A stretch of 5,442 nucleotides of DNA from an uncultured Planctomycetaceae bacterium (GCA_903921945.1 CAIXSC010000763.1:1-5442); one strand, 5' to 3'. Shown: positions 1-5,442, counted from the stretch's first letter. The notes: generated by a model from the sequence alone, not told the origin. Translations and numbers: made by a program.

Positions 1-324
1 CCGCGCTTGCAATTGCGAGTGTCCGCGGTCAGCGAGGAGACGGAAAAAGGCAAACACACGACGACGACGGCTTGCCTGATTCCGTTGACAACCGGCGGGT
101 ACGTGGTCGACACGCCCGGGATTCGTCAATTTGAATTGTGGGACGTGGTCGCGGCCGAGGTGGCGAACTTCTACCGCGAACTTCGGCCGTATCTGAGTTT
201 GTGCCGTTTTCCCAACTGCACTCACACGCATGAGGCGTTCTGCGCGGTAAAGGACGCCGTCGCCGACGGCCGGATCGACGTTCGGCGGTACGAAAGCTAC
301 TGCCACTTGCGGTCGGGGGAATGA
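1..324 (+). CDS. rsgA: RsgA, small ribosomal subunit biogenesis GTPase (C-terminal part, 5' truncated by window)
   Basis: This is the last 107 residues of a circularly permuted GTPase that helps mature the 30S ribosomal subunit in the cytoplasm. The frame is open to base 1, so the OB-fold, G4/G5 and the P-loop lie upstream of the window. Visible in order are the region before G2, the G2-like GKHTTT (window residues 17-22), the G3 motif DTPG (37-40), and the C-terminal zinc-knuckle subdomain. Its ligands C68, C73, H75 and C81 have the spacing C-x4-C-x-H-x5-C that is characteristic of RsgA/YloQ. The stop is TGA at 322-324, and a heptamer repeat array begins two bases later. The zinc spacing together with GKHTTT and DTPG makes the family assignment very secure. 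No defect is visible in the part present. Confidence 0.95.
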   Translation, partial: PRLQLRVSAVSEETEKGKHTTTTACLIPLTTGGYVVDTPGIRQFELWDVVAAEVANFYRELRPYLSLCRFPNCTHTHEAFCAVKDAVADGRIDVRRYESYCHLRSGE

Positions 325-325
325 C

Positions 326-430
326 GTTGCTAGTTGCTAGTTGGCAGTTGGCAGTTGCCAGTTGCCAGTTGGCAGTTGCTGGTTGCTAGTCGCTAGTTGC
401 CAGTTGGCAGTTGCTGGTTGGCAGTTGCTG
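326..430 (+). repeat. Array of fifteen 7-bp tandem repeats (GTTGSYR-type heptamers)
   Basis: Starting two bases after the rsgA stop there are exactly fifteen consecutive 7-bp units with no slippage: GTTGCTA, GTTGCTA, GTTGGCA, GTTGGCA, GTTGCCA, GTTGCCA, GTTGGCA, GTTGCTG, GTTGCTA, GTCGCTA, GTTGCCA, GTTGGCA, GTTGCTG, GTTGGCA, GTTGCTG. The first four bases are invariant apart from one C; variation is confined to positions 5-7 (GCA, CCA, CTA, CTG). It resembles the heptameric short tandem repeats known from filamentous cyanobacteria, and I believe similar arrays occur between planctomycete genes. No protein motif is seen across it, so it is read as non-coding. Function is unknown. Confidence 0.93.
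331..378 (+). other. Potential long RNA hairpin formed by the heptamer array
   Basis: In a plus-strand transcript, bases 331-352 can pair with 357-378 around a four-base loop (353-356, AGUU), giving 22 consecutive pairs. About eight of them are G-U wobbles, mostly at the GT junctions between repeat units. GGC-type and GCC-type heptamers are complementary, so the order GGC,GGC,GCC,GCC creates the core. The minus-strand RNA would have A-C mismatches instead, so folding is strand-biased. The hairpin lies directly after the rsgA stop and has no following U-run, so it is not a standard intrinsic terminator. It could protect the mRNA 3' end. The pairing was worked out by hand; the role is speculative. 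Confidence 0.5.
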
Positions 431-466
431 CGAGTGTGTTGGTGGCAGGTGAACTCGGATTGAGGA

Positions 467-485
467 GCTGACCGCTGACCGCTGA
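467..485 (+). repeat. Short second heptamer repeat (GCTGACC, about 2.7 copies)
   Basis: GCTGACC at 467-473 is repeated at 474-480 and then partly at 481-485 (GCTGA). It differs in sequence from the array at 326-430 but has the same 7-bp period. It lies in the same spacer, between the array and the promoter candidate. No function is evident. Confidence 0.6.
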
Positions 486-507
486 AACCTCATCTGCCGG
501 CCGTTCG

Positions 508-536
508 TTGACCGGTGTGCAATCGAGGGGTAGATT
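508..536 (+). promoter_or_regulatory. Candidate sigma70-type promoter for the GNAT gene
   Basis: TTGACC at 508-513 (5 of 6 matches to TTGACA) and TAGATT at 531-536 (4 of 6 matches to TATAAT) are separated by exactly 17 bases. Transcription would start near 542-544. That lies just inside the ATG at 540 and about 60 bases before the ATG at 606, which favours the later start for the downstream gene. It is a sequence match only, and promoter consensus is poorly known in the presumed host group. Confidence 0.4.
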
Positions 537-605
537 TCCATGGCTCCCGCGTTCGATGCGGGGGCCGGGCGTGGCAAGCGAATCGCGGGTCGTACCGGTG
601 TCGAC

Positions 606-1163
606 ATGACGGTTACCTATTTCAAGCGGTACCGAATGGAGTTCGAACTGGCGCGGTTGTTCCGCGAGCCGGACCTGCCGTTGCATTACCGGCTGTTGCG
701 GTGGGACGAATCGCTGCTCATGGCGCATGCCGACGCTAAGTATCGCAGCTTCCGCAGCGAGCTCGACGCGAACGTGTTCCCGTGCCTGGGCGACCGCGAA
801 GGGTGTCGTCGACTGATGGGGGAGATCGCGCGGCGGAATGGCTTTGTGCGGTCCGCGACGTGGCTCATCCAATGGTGTGGCAAGGGGGAGGAAGAGCGGG
901 AGTATTGCGGCACGATTCAGGGGATTGTCGACTTCGAGGGTATTGGCTCGATCCAAAACCTGGGAATCACTCCGGGCCATCGCGGGCGGGGGCTGGGGTC
1001 GTGCTTGCTCTACCACGCGTTGGCCGGATTCCGGGAGCACGGCTTGCGGCGGGCTACTTTGGAGGTGACCGCGCAAAACAGCGGCGCGATCCGCTTGTAC
1101 CAGAGGCTGGGTTTTCGGCGAACGAAAACCGTGTATAAAGCGGCGGAGGTCGCGTGCGGGTAA
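606..1163 (+). CDS. GNAT family N-acetyltransferase
   Basis: This is a cytoplasmic enzyme predicted to transfer an acetyl group from acetyl-CoA to an amine; its substrate is unknown. The 185-residue product, starting MTVTYFKRYRM, has the GNAT fold at its C-terminal half. Motif A is IQNLGI followed by R126-G-R-G129-L-G131, the Q/R-x-x-G-x-G/A pyrophosphate-binding loop. Motif B follows, with LEVTAQN (N158), the helix containing Y165, and LGF (G169-F170). The N-terminal half, with the conserved-looking AKYRSF and NVFPCLGD...GC stretches, resembles a GNAT group I associate with planctomycetes. An in-frame ATG at 540 has a good Shine-Dalgarno (GAGGGG, 525-530) and would add 22 low-complexity residues. 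I prefer 606 because homology-like sequence begins there and a promoter candidate would start transcription after 540. It lies 44 bases before the first M16 gene, consistent with cotranscription. Confidence 0.88.
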   Translation: MTVTYFKRYRMEFELARLFREPDLPLHYRLLRWDESLLMAHADAKYRSFRSELDANVFPCLGDREGCRRLMGEIARRNGFVRSATWLIQWCGKGEEEREYCGTIQGIVDFEGIGSIQNLGITPGHRGRGLGSCLLYHALAGFREHGLRRATLEVTAQNSGAIRLYQRLGFRRTKTVYKAAEVACG

Positions 1164-1207
1164 TCCGCTTGGCGGCTCGTTCCTCCCCCTGCTTTCGCGA
1201 GTCTCCG

Positions 1208-2440
1208 GTGACGATTCATACGCACGCCTTCGCCAACGGCCTGACGCTCTTGGCCGAACCCATGCCCTGGCTCGAGTCCGCCGCGCTCACCTTGCTTTTG
1301 CCCGCTGGCTGTTCCCGCGACCCCGACGACCGCTCGGGCTTGGCCAGTCTGGCCTGCGAATTGGCGCAACGCGGTAGCGGCAAACGCGACAGCCGGCAGT
1401 TTATCGAGGACCTCGAGCGACTCGGATGCGACGCGTCGGCGTCAGTGGCGGCCGCCCACACCAGTTTCGGTGGAGCGATGCCCGCGGAGAATCTCGGCGA
1501 AACGCTTGATATCTTTGCCGATCTGACGCGCCGACCGCATTTGTCCGACGATCAGTTTGACGATGCTCGCCAGTCGTGCATTCAAGAGGTGCTGGCGCTC
1601 GAAGACGAATTGTCGACGCGTGCGCTGCATCGGCTGCGGTCGCGACATTATCCGTCGCCTTGGGGCAAATCCAGCCTGGGAACCGTTCCCAGCTTGGAGG
1701 CAACCGCGCTCGACGAAGTTCAACGTTTCGTCGCGTCGCAGTACCAGCCAACCAACGCGATCATGAGTGTCGCCGGCAAATTCGATTGGGCCTGGTTGCT
1801 CGACAAGGTCGGTCGGCATTGGGGGGATTGGCAACCGGTGCCGCTGGCCGTTCAGGCGACGGGCGAGCCTCTCGGGGGTTACGAGCACATTCCGCACGAA
1901 TCGTCGCAGACGCATATCTGGATGGCCTATGATAGCGTCCCTTATTCACACCCGGACTATTACGAGGCGCGCGCGGCGGTTGGGGTGATGAGCGATGGGA
2001 TGAGCTCGCGACTGTTCACGGAAGTGCGTGAGAACCGCGGGTTGTGCTATTCGGTCTCCGCCTTCTGCCATTCGCTCCGCGACCGCGGTTCGATCTTCGG
2101 TTACGCGGGAACCACCACGGAACGAGCGCAAGAAACGTGGGACGTCATGCTGGCCGAGTTCCAAAAACTGTCGGCGGGGGTGACGGACGCCGAGCTTTCG
2201 CGATTGAAGGCGGCTCTGAAAAGCGCGCTGATCATGCAGCAGGAATCAAGTGCTTCGCGGACCGGATCGATGGCGTCCGATTGGTACCACCTCGGACGCG
2301 TGCAAACGATTGAAGAGCTGTCGCAGATCGTCAATGGCTTGAGCGTGGACCGCATCAACCGTTACTTGGCCGCTCACCCGGTCCGCAAACTCAGCGTCGT
2401 CACGCTGGGCGCCCAACCTCTTCAGATCGCGACCGCCTAG
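1208..2440 (+). CDS. M16 family peptidase-like protein, non-catalytic R/Y-pair subunit
   Basis: This 410-residue protein is a pair of M16 half-domains, the usual length for an M16B subunit, with no signal peptide, so it is probably cytoplasmic. The C-terminal half-domain holds MSSRLFTEVRENRGLCYSV, with R274 and Y281 seven residues apart: the R/Y pair that binds the substrate backbone in this family. At the place where active members have HxxEH, this protein reads S47-L-A-C50-E51 (after SGLA), so the zinc site is absent and it cannot be a zinc peptidase alone. It most likely partners the HxxEH protein encoded 31 bases downstream. The start is a GTG at 1208, giving MTIHTHAFANGL, where M16 homology begins. 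An in-frame GTG at 1154 has GGAGG (1145-1149) only four bases away and would overlap the GNAT gene, adding 18 residues unlike the family. Confidence 0.92.
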   Translation: MTIHTHAFANGLTLLAEPMPWLESAALTLLLPAGCSRDPDDRSGLASLACELAQRGSGKRDSRQFIEDLERLGCDASASVAAAHTSFGGAMPAENLGETLDIFADLTRRPHLSDDQFDDARQSCIQEVLALEDELSTRALHRLRSRHYPSPWGKSSLGTVPSLEATALDEVQRFVASQYQPTNAIMSVAGKFDWAWLLDKVGRHWGDWQPVPLAVQATGEPLGGYEHIPHESSQTHIWMAYDSVPYSHPDYYEARAAVGVMSDGMSSRLFTEVRENRGLCYSVSAFCHSLRDRGSIFGYAGTTTERAQETWDVMLAEFQKLSAGVTDAELSRLKAALKSALIMQQESSASRTGSMASDWYHLGRVQTIEELSQIVNGLSVDRINRYLAAHPVRKLSVVTLGAQPLQIATA

Positions 2441-2459
2441 GCGGAACCGCACGATTCGC

Positions 2460-2464
2460 AGGAG
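2460..2464 (+). promoter_or_regulatory. Ribosome binding site of the second M16 gene
   Basis: AGGAG lies seven bases before the ATG at 2472, in the short gap after the first M16 stop. It fixes the start and supports translation from a shared mRNA. Confidence 0.75.
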
Positions 2465-2471
2465 CCGCATC

Positions 2472-3698
2472 ATGGAATTCCGCCGCGCCGAGCTACCCAA
2501 CGGTTTGGAAGTCATCGCCGAATGCACCCCCGGGGCGTATTCGGCGGCGTTCGCCTTTTTTGTGCAGACCGGAGCGCGCGATGAAACCGACGAGGTTTCC
2601 GGCGTGAGCCACTTTCTGGAACACATGGTTTTCAAGGGCACGAATCGACGGTCGGCCGCCGACGTGAACCGCGAACTGGACGAGATCGGCTCGAACTCGA
2701 ACGCTTATACGTCCGAAGAGCAAACGGTGTATCACGCGACCGTGCTGCCCGAGTATCAAAGGCGGGTCGTGGATTTACTGTCGGACATGATGCGGCCCGC
2801 GCTGCGCGAGGACGATTTCAACACGGAAAAGAAGGTGATCCTCGAGGAGATCGCCAAGTACGACGACCAGCCGCCGTACGGCGCCCACGACAAGTGCATG
2901 TCGGCGTTCTTTAGTCCCCATCCGCTGGGACGCAGCATTTTGGGCACCAGCGCGTCGATCGAGGCGCTCGCGCCGGAACAGATGCGGCGGTATTTCGAAG
3001 CGCGTTACAGCCCTTCGAACATCGTGCTGGCGGCCGCCGGCAATGTGGATTTCGACAAGCTCGTGGCCGACGCCGCCGAGTGGTGCGGGGGCTGGCCGCG
3101 GCACGACGCGCCGCGGTCGACGCCGCGAGCCGCTTCGCGGGCCGGGTTCCACTTGCTTCGGAAAGACTCCGCGAAACAGCAATACACGCTCGAGCTGGGA
3201 GCGTTTCCGGCCTCCGCCGATAAAGACCGGTTCGCCGCCCGGTTGCTCGCCACGATCGTTGGCGACGACACGGGCAGCCGCCTCTTTTGGGATCTCGTCG
3301 ATTCCGGCGAGGCGGAATACTGCGGCATGTCGAACTACGAGTATCAGGGGACAGGGGTCTTTTCGACATACCTTTGCTGTCCGCCAGAAGCCGCCCGCGA
3401 ACTCTGGACGCGGATGGACGCCGTATTGGCGGACGTGCAGGCCAACGGCGTTACCGACGATGAATTGCAGCGCGCGAAAGCGAAACTTTGCGCTCAGATT
3501 GTCCTGAGCGCCGAGCGCCCCGCGAACCGCCTGTTTTCGGTGGGCAACAACTGGATTCAACGCCGGGTCTACCGCACCGTGCGTGAAACGGTCGACCTCT
3601 ATCGAGCGGTGACGCTCGCCGACCTGCGGCGTTTGCTGGAAACCTACCCGCTCACCGACCGCACCACCGTCACGATCGGTCCGCTGTCGAAGTGGTAA
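2472..3698 (+). CDS. M16 family zinc metallopeptidase, catalytic subunit
   Basis: This 408-residue protein is the catalytic partner of the M16 pair, predicted to cleave peptides or unfolded polypeptides in the cytoplasm; its natural substrate is unknown. The N-terminal half-domain carries GVSHFLEHMVFKGT. H47, E50 and H51 form the inverted zinc motif HxxEH, and E126 in ILEEIAKYDD lies 74 residues beyond it, matching HxxEH-x(74-76)-E. The C-terminal half-domain keeps GSRLFWDLV and Y283, but the Arg of the R/Y pair, expected seven residues earlier, is V276. That loss complements the preceding protein, which keeps R/Y and lacks HxxEH. This is the arrangement known for heterodimeric M16B peptidases (for example Sph2681/Sph2682 of Sphingomonas A1) and for mitochondrial processing peptidase. 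It has no signal peptide. Spacing and the AGGAG site indicate one operon with the upstream gene. Confidence 0.95.
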   Translation: MEFRRAELPNGLEVIAECTPGAYSAAFAFFVQTGARDETDEVSGVSHFLEHMVFKGTNRRSAADVNRELDEIGSNSNAYTSEEQTVYHATVLPEYQRRVVDLLSDMMRPALREDDFNTEKKVILEEIAKYDDQPPYGAHDKCMSAFFSPHPLGRSILGTSASIEALAPEQMRRYFEARYSPSNIVLAAAGNVDFDKLVADAAEWCGGWPRHDAPRSTPRAASRAGFHLLRKDSAKQQYTLELGAFPASADKDRFAARLLATIVGDDTGSRLFWDLVDSGEAEYCGMSNYEYQGTGVFSTYLCCPPEAARELWTRMDAVLADVQANGVTDDELQRAKAKLCAQIVLSAERPANRLFSVGNNWIQRRVYRTVRETVDLYRAVTLADLRRLLETYPLTDRTTVTIGPLSKW

Positions 3699-3726
3699 AC
3701 CGATCTTATCCCACATCGTTTGTTTA

Positions 3727-3747
3727 CCGTCGCGAAGCAGGCGACGG
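3727..3747 (+). other. Stem-loop between the M16 pair and the aldolase-like gene
   Basis: CCGTCGC (3727-3733) and GCGACGG (3741-3747) form a perfect 7-bp stem around a seven-base loop. It lies 28 bases after the second M16 stop and 38 bases before the next start. It has no T-run on either side, so it is a weak terminator candidate or a leader element. Confidence 0.35.
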
Positions 3748-3774
3748 CTGGACTGGCAGACGTCAAAGGACACC

Positions 3775-3778
3775 GGAG
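3775..3778 (+). promoter_or_regulatory. Ribosome binding site deciding the start of the aldolase-like gene
   Basis: GGAG lies seven bases before the ATG at 3786. It selects this start over an in-frame TTG at 3720, and the protein then begins directly with a twin-arginine signal. Confidence 0.7.
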
Positions 3779-3785
3779 TCAACGC

Positions 3786-5009
3786 ATGGACCGCCGATCG
3801 TTCCTTAGCGCATCGTTGGCTGTCGGTGGCGGAGCCGCAGCTACGGCGTCAGCGGCAGCCCTGTCGGATCGATGGTCGGAAGCGAGCGAACCGATGGAAA
3901 CCGCAGGACTGACCAAGCACGAAATCCCCACGCCAGCGCTGATCGTCGATCTGGACGCGTTCGAACGCAATGTGCGGAAGATGGCTGAGCATGCCGCTCG
4001 CACGGGCCGCCGCCTGCGTCCGCATGCCAAGACGCACAAGTGTCCCGAAGTGGCGCGGCGGCAGATCGCGGCCGGCGCGATTGGAGTCTGCGCCGCGACG
4101 GTGGCGGAAGCCGAAGCGATGGCCGCGGCCGGCGTCGGCGAAATCCTGCTGACTTCCCCCATCGTCGATCCGCGCAAAGTCGCCCGGCTGGTGCGGCTCG
4201 TCCAACGCGGCGGCCGACTGATGGTCTCTGTTGGGCACGCGCTCGAGGCTGAGCTGTTGTCTGAGGCGGTGATAGCCGCCCGCATTGAGCTCGATGTGCT
4301 CGTTGATCTGGACGTCGGCGACAAACGCACCGGCGTGCTTCCCGGCGAATCGGCGCTGCAACTGGCTAGGCAGCTTTCCCGTTGCGCGAAGCTGCATGTG
4401 CGCGGCATCCAGGCTTACGCCGGACACGCTTCGCACACGGTTGGATTCGCGGAGCGCCAACGCGTGTCGGCGAAGGCGATCGGCCAAGCGGTCGAGACGC
4501 GGCGGCTATTCGAACGGTCGGGCATCGAAGCGGGCATTTTGTCGGGTGGCAGCACGGGCACCTACAACATTGACGCGGAAATCGAAGGCTTCACCGAGCT
4601 GCAGGTTGGCTCCTACGTTTTTATGGACGTCGACTATCGACGAATCGGCGGCCGCGACGGCAGCGCGATCTACTCGGACTTCGAACCCAGCCTGACGGTG
4701 CTGACGTCGGTGTTGAGCGCAGCGCATGCCGAACGCGTCACGGTCGACGCCGGCACGAAGGCGCTCGACGCGACGACCGCCCACAAACCCGAAGCGAAGA
4801 ACCGCCCTGGGCTGGTCTACACCAAAGCGGGAGATGAATTCGGCGCGGTGAGTGTCGAGGCGAACGGCGCGCTGCCGAAGTTGGGCGAACGGCTCGAGTT
4901 CATCGTCCCGCACTGCGATCCGAATGTGAATCTCTACGATCGGATCTACGCCTGCCGAGGCGACCGGGTGGAAGCCCTCTGGCCCATCGCGGCCCGCCGC
5001 GGCGACTAG
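3786..5009 (+). CDS. Tat-signalled PLP enzyme of the D-threonine aldolase / D-serine dehydratase family
   Basis: This 407-residue fold-type III PLP enzyme (alanine-racemase-like barrel plus DSD1-like C-terminal domain) is predicted to act on a beta-hydroxy D-amino acid, such as cleaving D-threonine to glycine and acetaldehyde. MDRRSFL followed by an Ala/Gly-rich stretch to about residue 26 is a twin-arginine signal, suggesting export of the folded enzyme. TPALIVDLDAFERN (49-62) opens the barrel. RPHAKTHK (78-85) contains the expected PLP lysine K82, and SGGSTGTY (253-260) is the phosphate-binding loop. The metal-site segment HCDPNVNL gives H376 and D378. His-x-Asp is the pattern of D-threonine aldolases, whereas D-serine dehydratases have His-x-Cys, so aldolase is favoured, though other D-3-hydroxy amino acids are possible substrates. 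The start at 3786 is set by GGAG and the signal. It is 87 bases after the M16 pair, so may or may not share their mRNA. Confidence 0.9.
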   Translation: MDRRSFLSASLAVGGGAAATASAAALSDRWSEASEPMETAGLTKHEIPTPALIVDLDAFERNVRKMAEHAARTGRRLRPHAKTHKCPEVARRQIAAGAIGVCAATVAEAEAMAAAGVGEILLTSPIVDPRKVARLVRLVQRGGRLMVSVGHALEAELLSEAVIAARIELDVLVDLDVGDKRTGVLPGESALQLARQLSRCAKLHVRGIQAYAGHASHTVGFAERQRVSAKAIGQAVETRRLFERSGIEAGILSGGSTGTYNIDAEIEGFTELQVGSYVFMDVDYRRIGGRDGSAIYSDFEPSLTVLTSVLSAAHAERVTVDAGTKALDATTAHKPEAKNRPGLVYTKAGDEFGAVSVEANGALPKLGERLEFIVPHCDPNVNLYDRIYACRGDRVEALWPIAARRGD

Positions 5010-5015
5010 CGGCGG
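4994..5015 (+). terminator. Possible GC-rich terminator hairpin over the aldolase-like stop codon
   Basis: CCGCCGC (4994-5000) and GCGGCGG (5009-5015) form a 7-bp all-GC stem with an eight-base loop that includes most of the TAG stop. There is no downstream T-run, and such stems occur by chance in GC-rich DNA, so this is a weak call. Confidence 0.25.
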
Positions 5016-5110
5016 TGGGACGCAGCGTCCAATCCTGCCCTCCCGAATCAGCGCCATTGGCTTGGCAGTCAGCAAGGCGCCGCCGCCGCGTGGCTTACCA
5101 CGGCGTCGAT

Positions 5111-5141
5111 CACCGCCAAACGCAAGCGTTTGGTGTCGGTG
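5111..5141. terminator. Strong hairpin between convergent genes, possible bidirectional terminator
   Basis: CACCG (5111-5115) pairs with CGGTG (5137-5141), and CCAAACGC (5116-5123) pairs with GCGTTTGG (5126-5133). This makes 13 pairs with a three-base bulge (TGT) on one side and a nominal two-base AA loop, which would open to four in practice. It begins only three bases beyond the stop of the minus-strand ORF and lies about 100 bases after the plus-strand aldolase-like gene. That placement suits termination of either transcript, but neither side has a T-run. It could instead be a copy of a dispersed intergenic repeat. Confidence 0.45.
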
Positions 5142-5144
5142 GCA

Positions 5145-5429
5145 CTAACTGTCGCGTACTAACCACACATCCGCGGGCAGGGTTTCCGCCAGCCAATGGC
5201 TAAAACCACCGTCCACCAACCATTGTCCCAGCCGGTTGGCACGAGCCGCTTCGGCGGCCGTGCGTCGCCGCGGCTGGACTTCGCGTTCCAACGCATCCAG
5301 CAACACTTCGGCCGCCAACCGCTCGATCTCCACTGTGCTCCTCGCGCGAAACTGCCGCACCACAGCAGCGATCGCCAACCGCTGAATGCGTTGTGACAGA
5401 TCGACCGCCTCGCTCTGTCGTTCGAGCAT
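5145..5429 (-). CDS. Hypothetical protein, unknown family (possibly the C-terminal end of a longer one)
   Basis: I do not recognise this 94-residue protein. It reads as coding: roughly two thirds of third positions are G or C, and the composition is balanced. It has a mostly helical-looking N-terminal two thirds rich in Ala, Glu, Leu and Arg (for example IERLAAEVLLDALEREV), then a Trp-containing tail (GQWLVDGGFSHWLAETLPADVW). There is no signal peptide, membrane segment or Cys/His metal motif. The frame stays open upstream of the ATG at 5429 to the window edge, reading HGGAM, so the true start may lie outside. GGAG sits only two bases before this ATG, too close for a normal ribosome site. It is convergent with the aldolase-like gene, and a strong hairpin follows its stop. 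An overlapping frame (5159-5440), rich in Cys, Ser and Trp, looks like a shadow. Confidence 0.55.
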   Translation of the reverse strand: MLERQSEAVDLSQRIQRLAIAAVVRQFRARSTVEIERLAAEVLLDALEREVQPRRRTAAEAARANRLGQWLVDGGFSHWLAETLPADVWLVRDS

Positions 5430-5442
5430 CGCTCCGCCATGA

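Noticed and set aside
326..430. CRISPR array
   Set aside because: The units are contiguous 7-mers with no spacers and no cas genes nearby.
393..1076. Long minus-strand open frame of 227 residues
   Set aside because: It is antisense to the GNAT gene and crosses the heptamer array; its composition (many Pro, Arg, Gln) and lack of motifs mark it as a shadow in GC-rich DNA.
1154..1207. Upstream GTG start for the first M16 gene, overlapping the GNAT stop
   Set aside because: The 18 added residues do not resemble the start of M16 proteins, and the ribosome site is only four bases from the GTG; the GTG at 1208 begins where homology begins.
2775..3782. Minus-strand open frame of 335 residues
   Set aside because: It is antisense to the well-supported catalytic M16 gene, and its translation is Arg/Gly/Val-rich with no recognisable domain.
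3720..3785. TTG start at 3720 for the aldolase-like gene
   Set aside because: It would bury the twin-arginine signal 22 residues inside the protein, and it covers the stem-loop; the ATG at 3786 has a well-spaced GGAG.
3779..4487. Two overlapping minus-strand frames of about 210 residues
   Set aside because: Both are antisense to the aldolase-like gene, which has complete active-site motifs; one is Ser/Ala/Arg-rich low complexity.
5018..5030. Short palindrome GGACGC-A-GCGTCC after the aldolase-like stop
   Set aside because: The loop is a single base, leaving at most a five-pair stem, with no T-run; too weak to call a terminator.
5159..5440. Alternative minus-strand frame of 93 residues overlapping the hypothetical ORF
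   Set aside because: Its Cys, Trp, Ser and Arg richness looks like an out-of-frame reading; the 5145-5429 frame has better composition and third-position GC.
1..5442. Mobile element, phage, toxin-antitoxin or defence system
   Set aside because: No transposase, integrase, terminal inverted repeats, nuclease, helicase or toxin-like proteins are visible on either strand.

Overview
The window looks like chromosomal DNA of a high-GC bacterium, most likely a planctomycete of the Pirellula group. This is an inference from three things: the GNAT protein closely resembles a family I associate with planctomycetes, short 7-bp tandem repeats fill the spacer after rsgA, and a Tat-signalled D-threonine-aldolase-like protein is present. 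I cannot confirm the taxon without a search. No transposase, integrase, phage, CRISPR or tRNA sequence is visible; this appears to be ordinary core or lineage-specific chromosome.

Layout: (1) 1-324, the C-terminal part of the ribosome-maturation GTPase RsgA, plus strand, cut by the window edge. (2) 325-about 540, a spacer dominated by a perfectly phased array of fifteen 7-bp units (326-430), followed by a second, shorter 7-bp repeat (467-485) and a sigma70-like promoter candidate (508-536). (3) 606-3698, a tight same-strand cluster: a GNAT acetyltransferase, then two adjacent M16 (insulinase/processing-peptidase family) proteins. (4) 3699-3785, an intergenic leader with a stem-loop, then 3786-5009, a PLP enzyme of the D-threonine aldolase / D-serine dehydratase family with a twin-arginine signal. 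(5) 5010-5144, a convergent spacer with GC-rich hairpins, then a short minus-strand ORF of unknown family (5145-5429) whose 5' end may lie beyond the window.

How the genes work together: the two M16 proteins divide the catalytic apparatus. The second carries the zinc-binding HxxEH...E motif but has lost the substrate-binding Arg of the R/Y pair. The first carries a perfect R/Y pair but has lost HxxEH. They therefore most likely form one heterodimeric peptidase. The GNAT gene is close enough upstream to be cotranscribed, although nothing in its sequence links it to proteolysis. The aldolase-like gene has its own leader and Shine-Dalgarno and may be a separate unit.

I see no clear evidence of an undescribed multi-gene system. 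The points most worth a second look are the heptamer array, whose plus-strand RNA could fold into a long helix using G-U pairs, the complementary M16 pair, the Tat-signalled PLP enzyme, and the unassigned minus-strand ORF.
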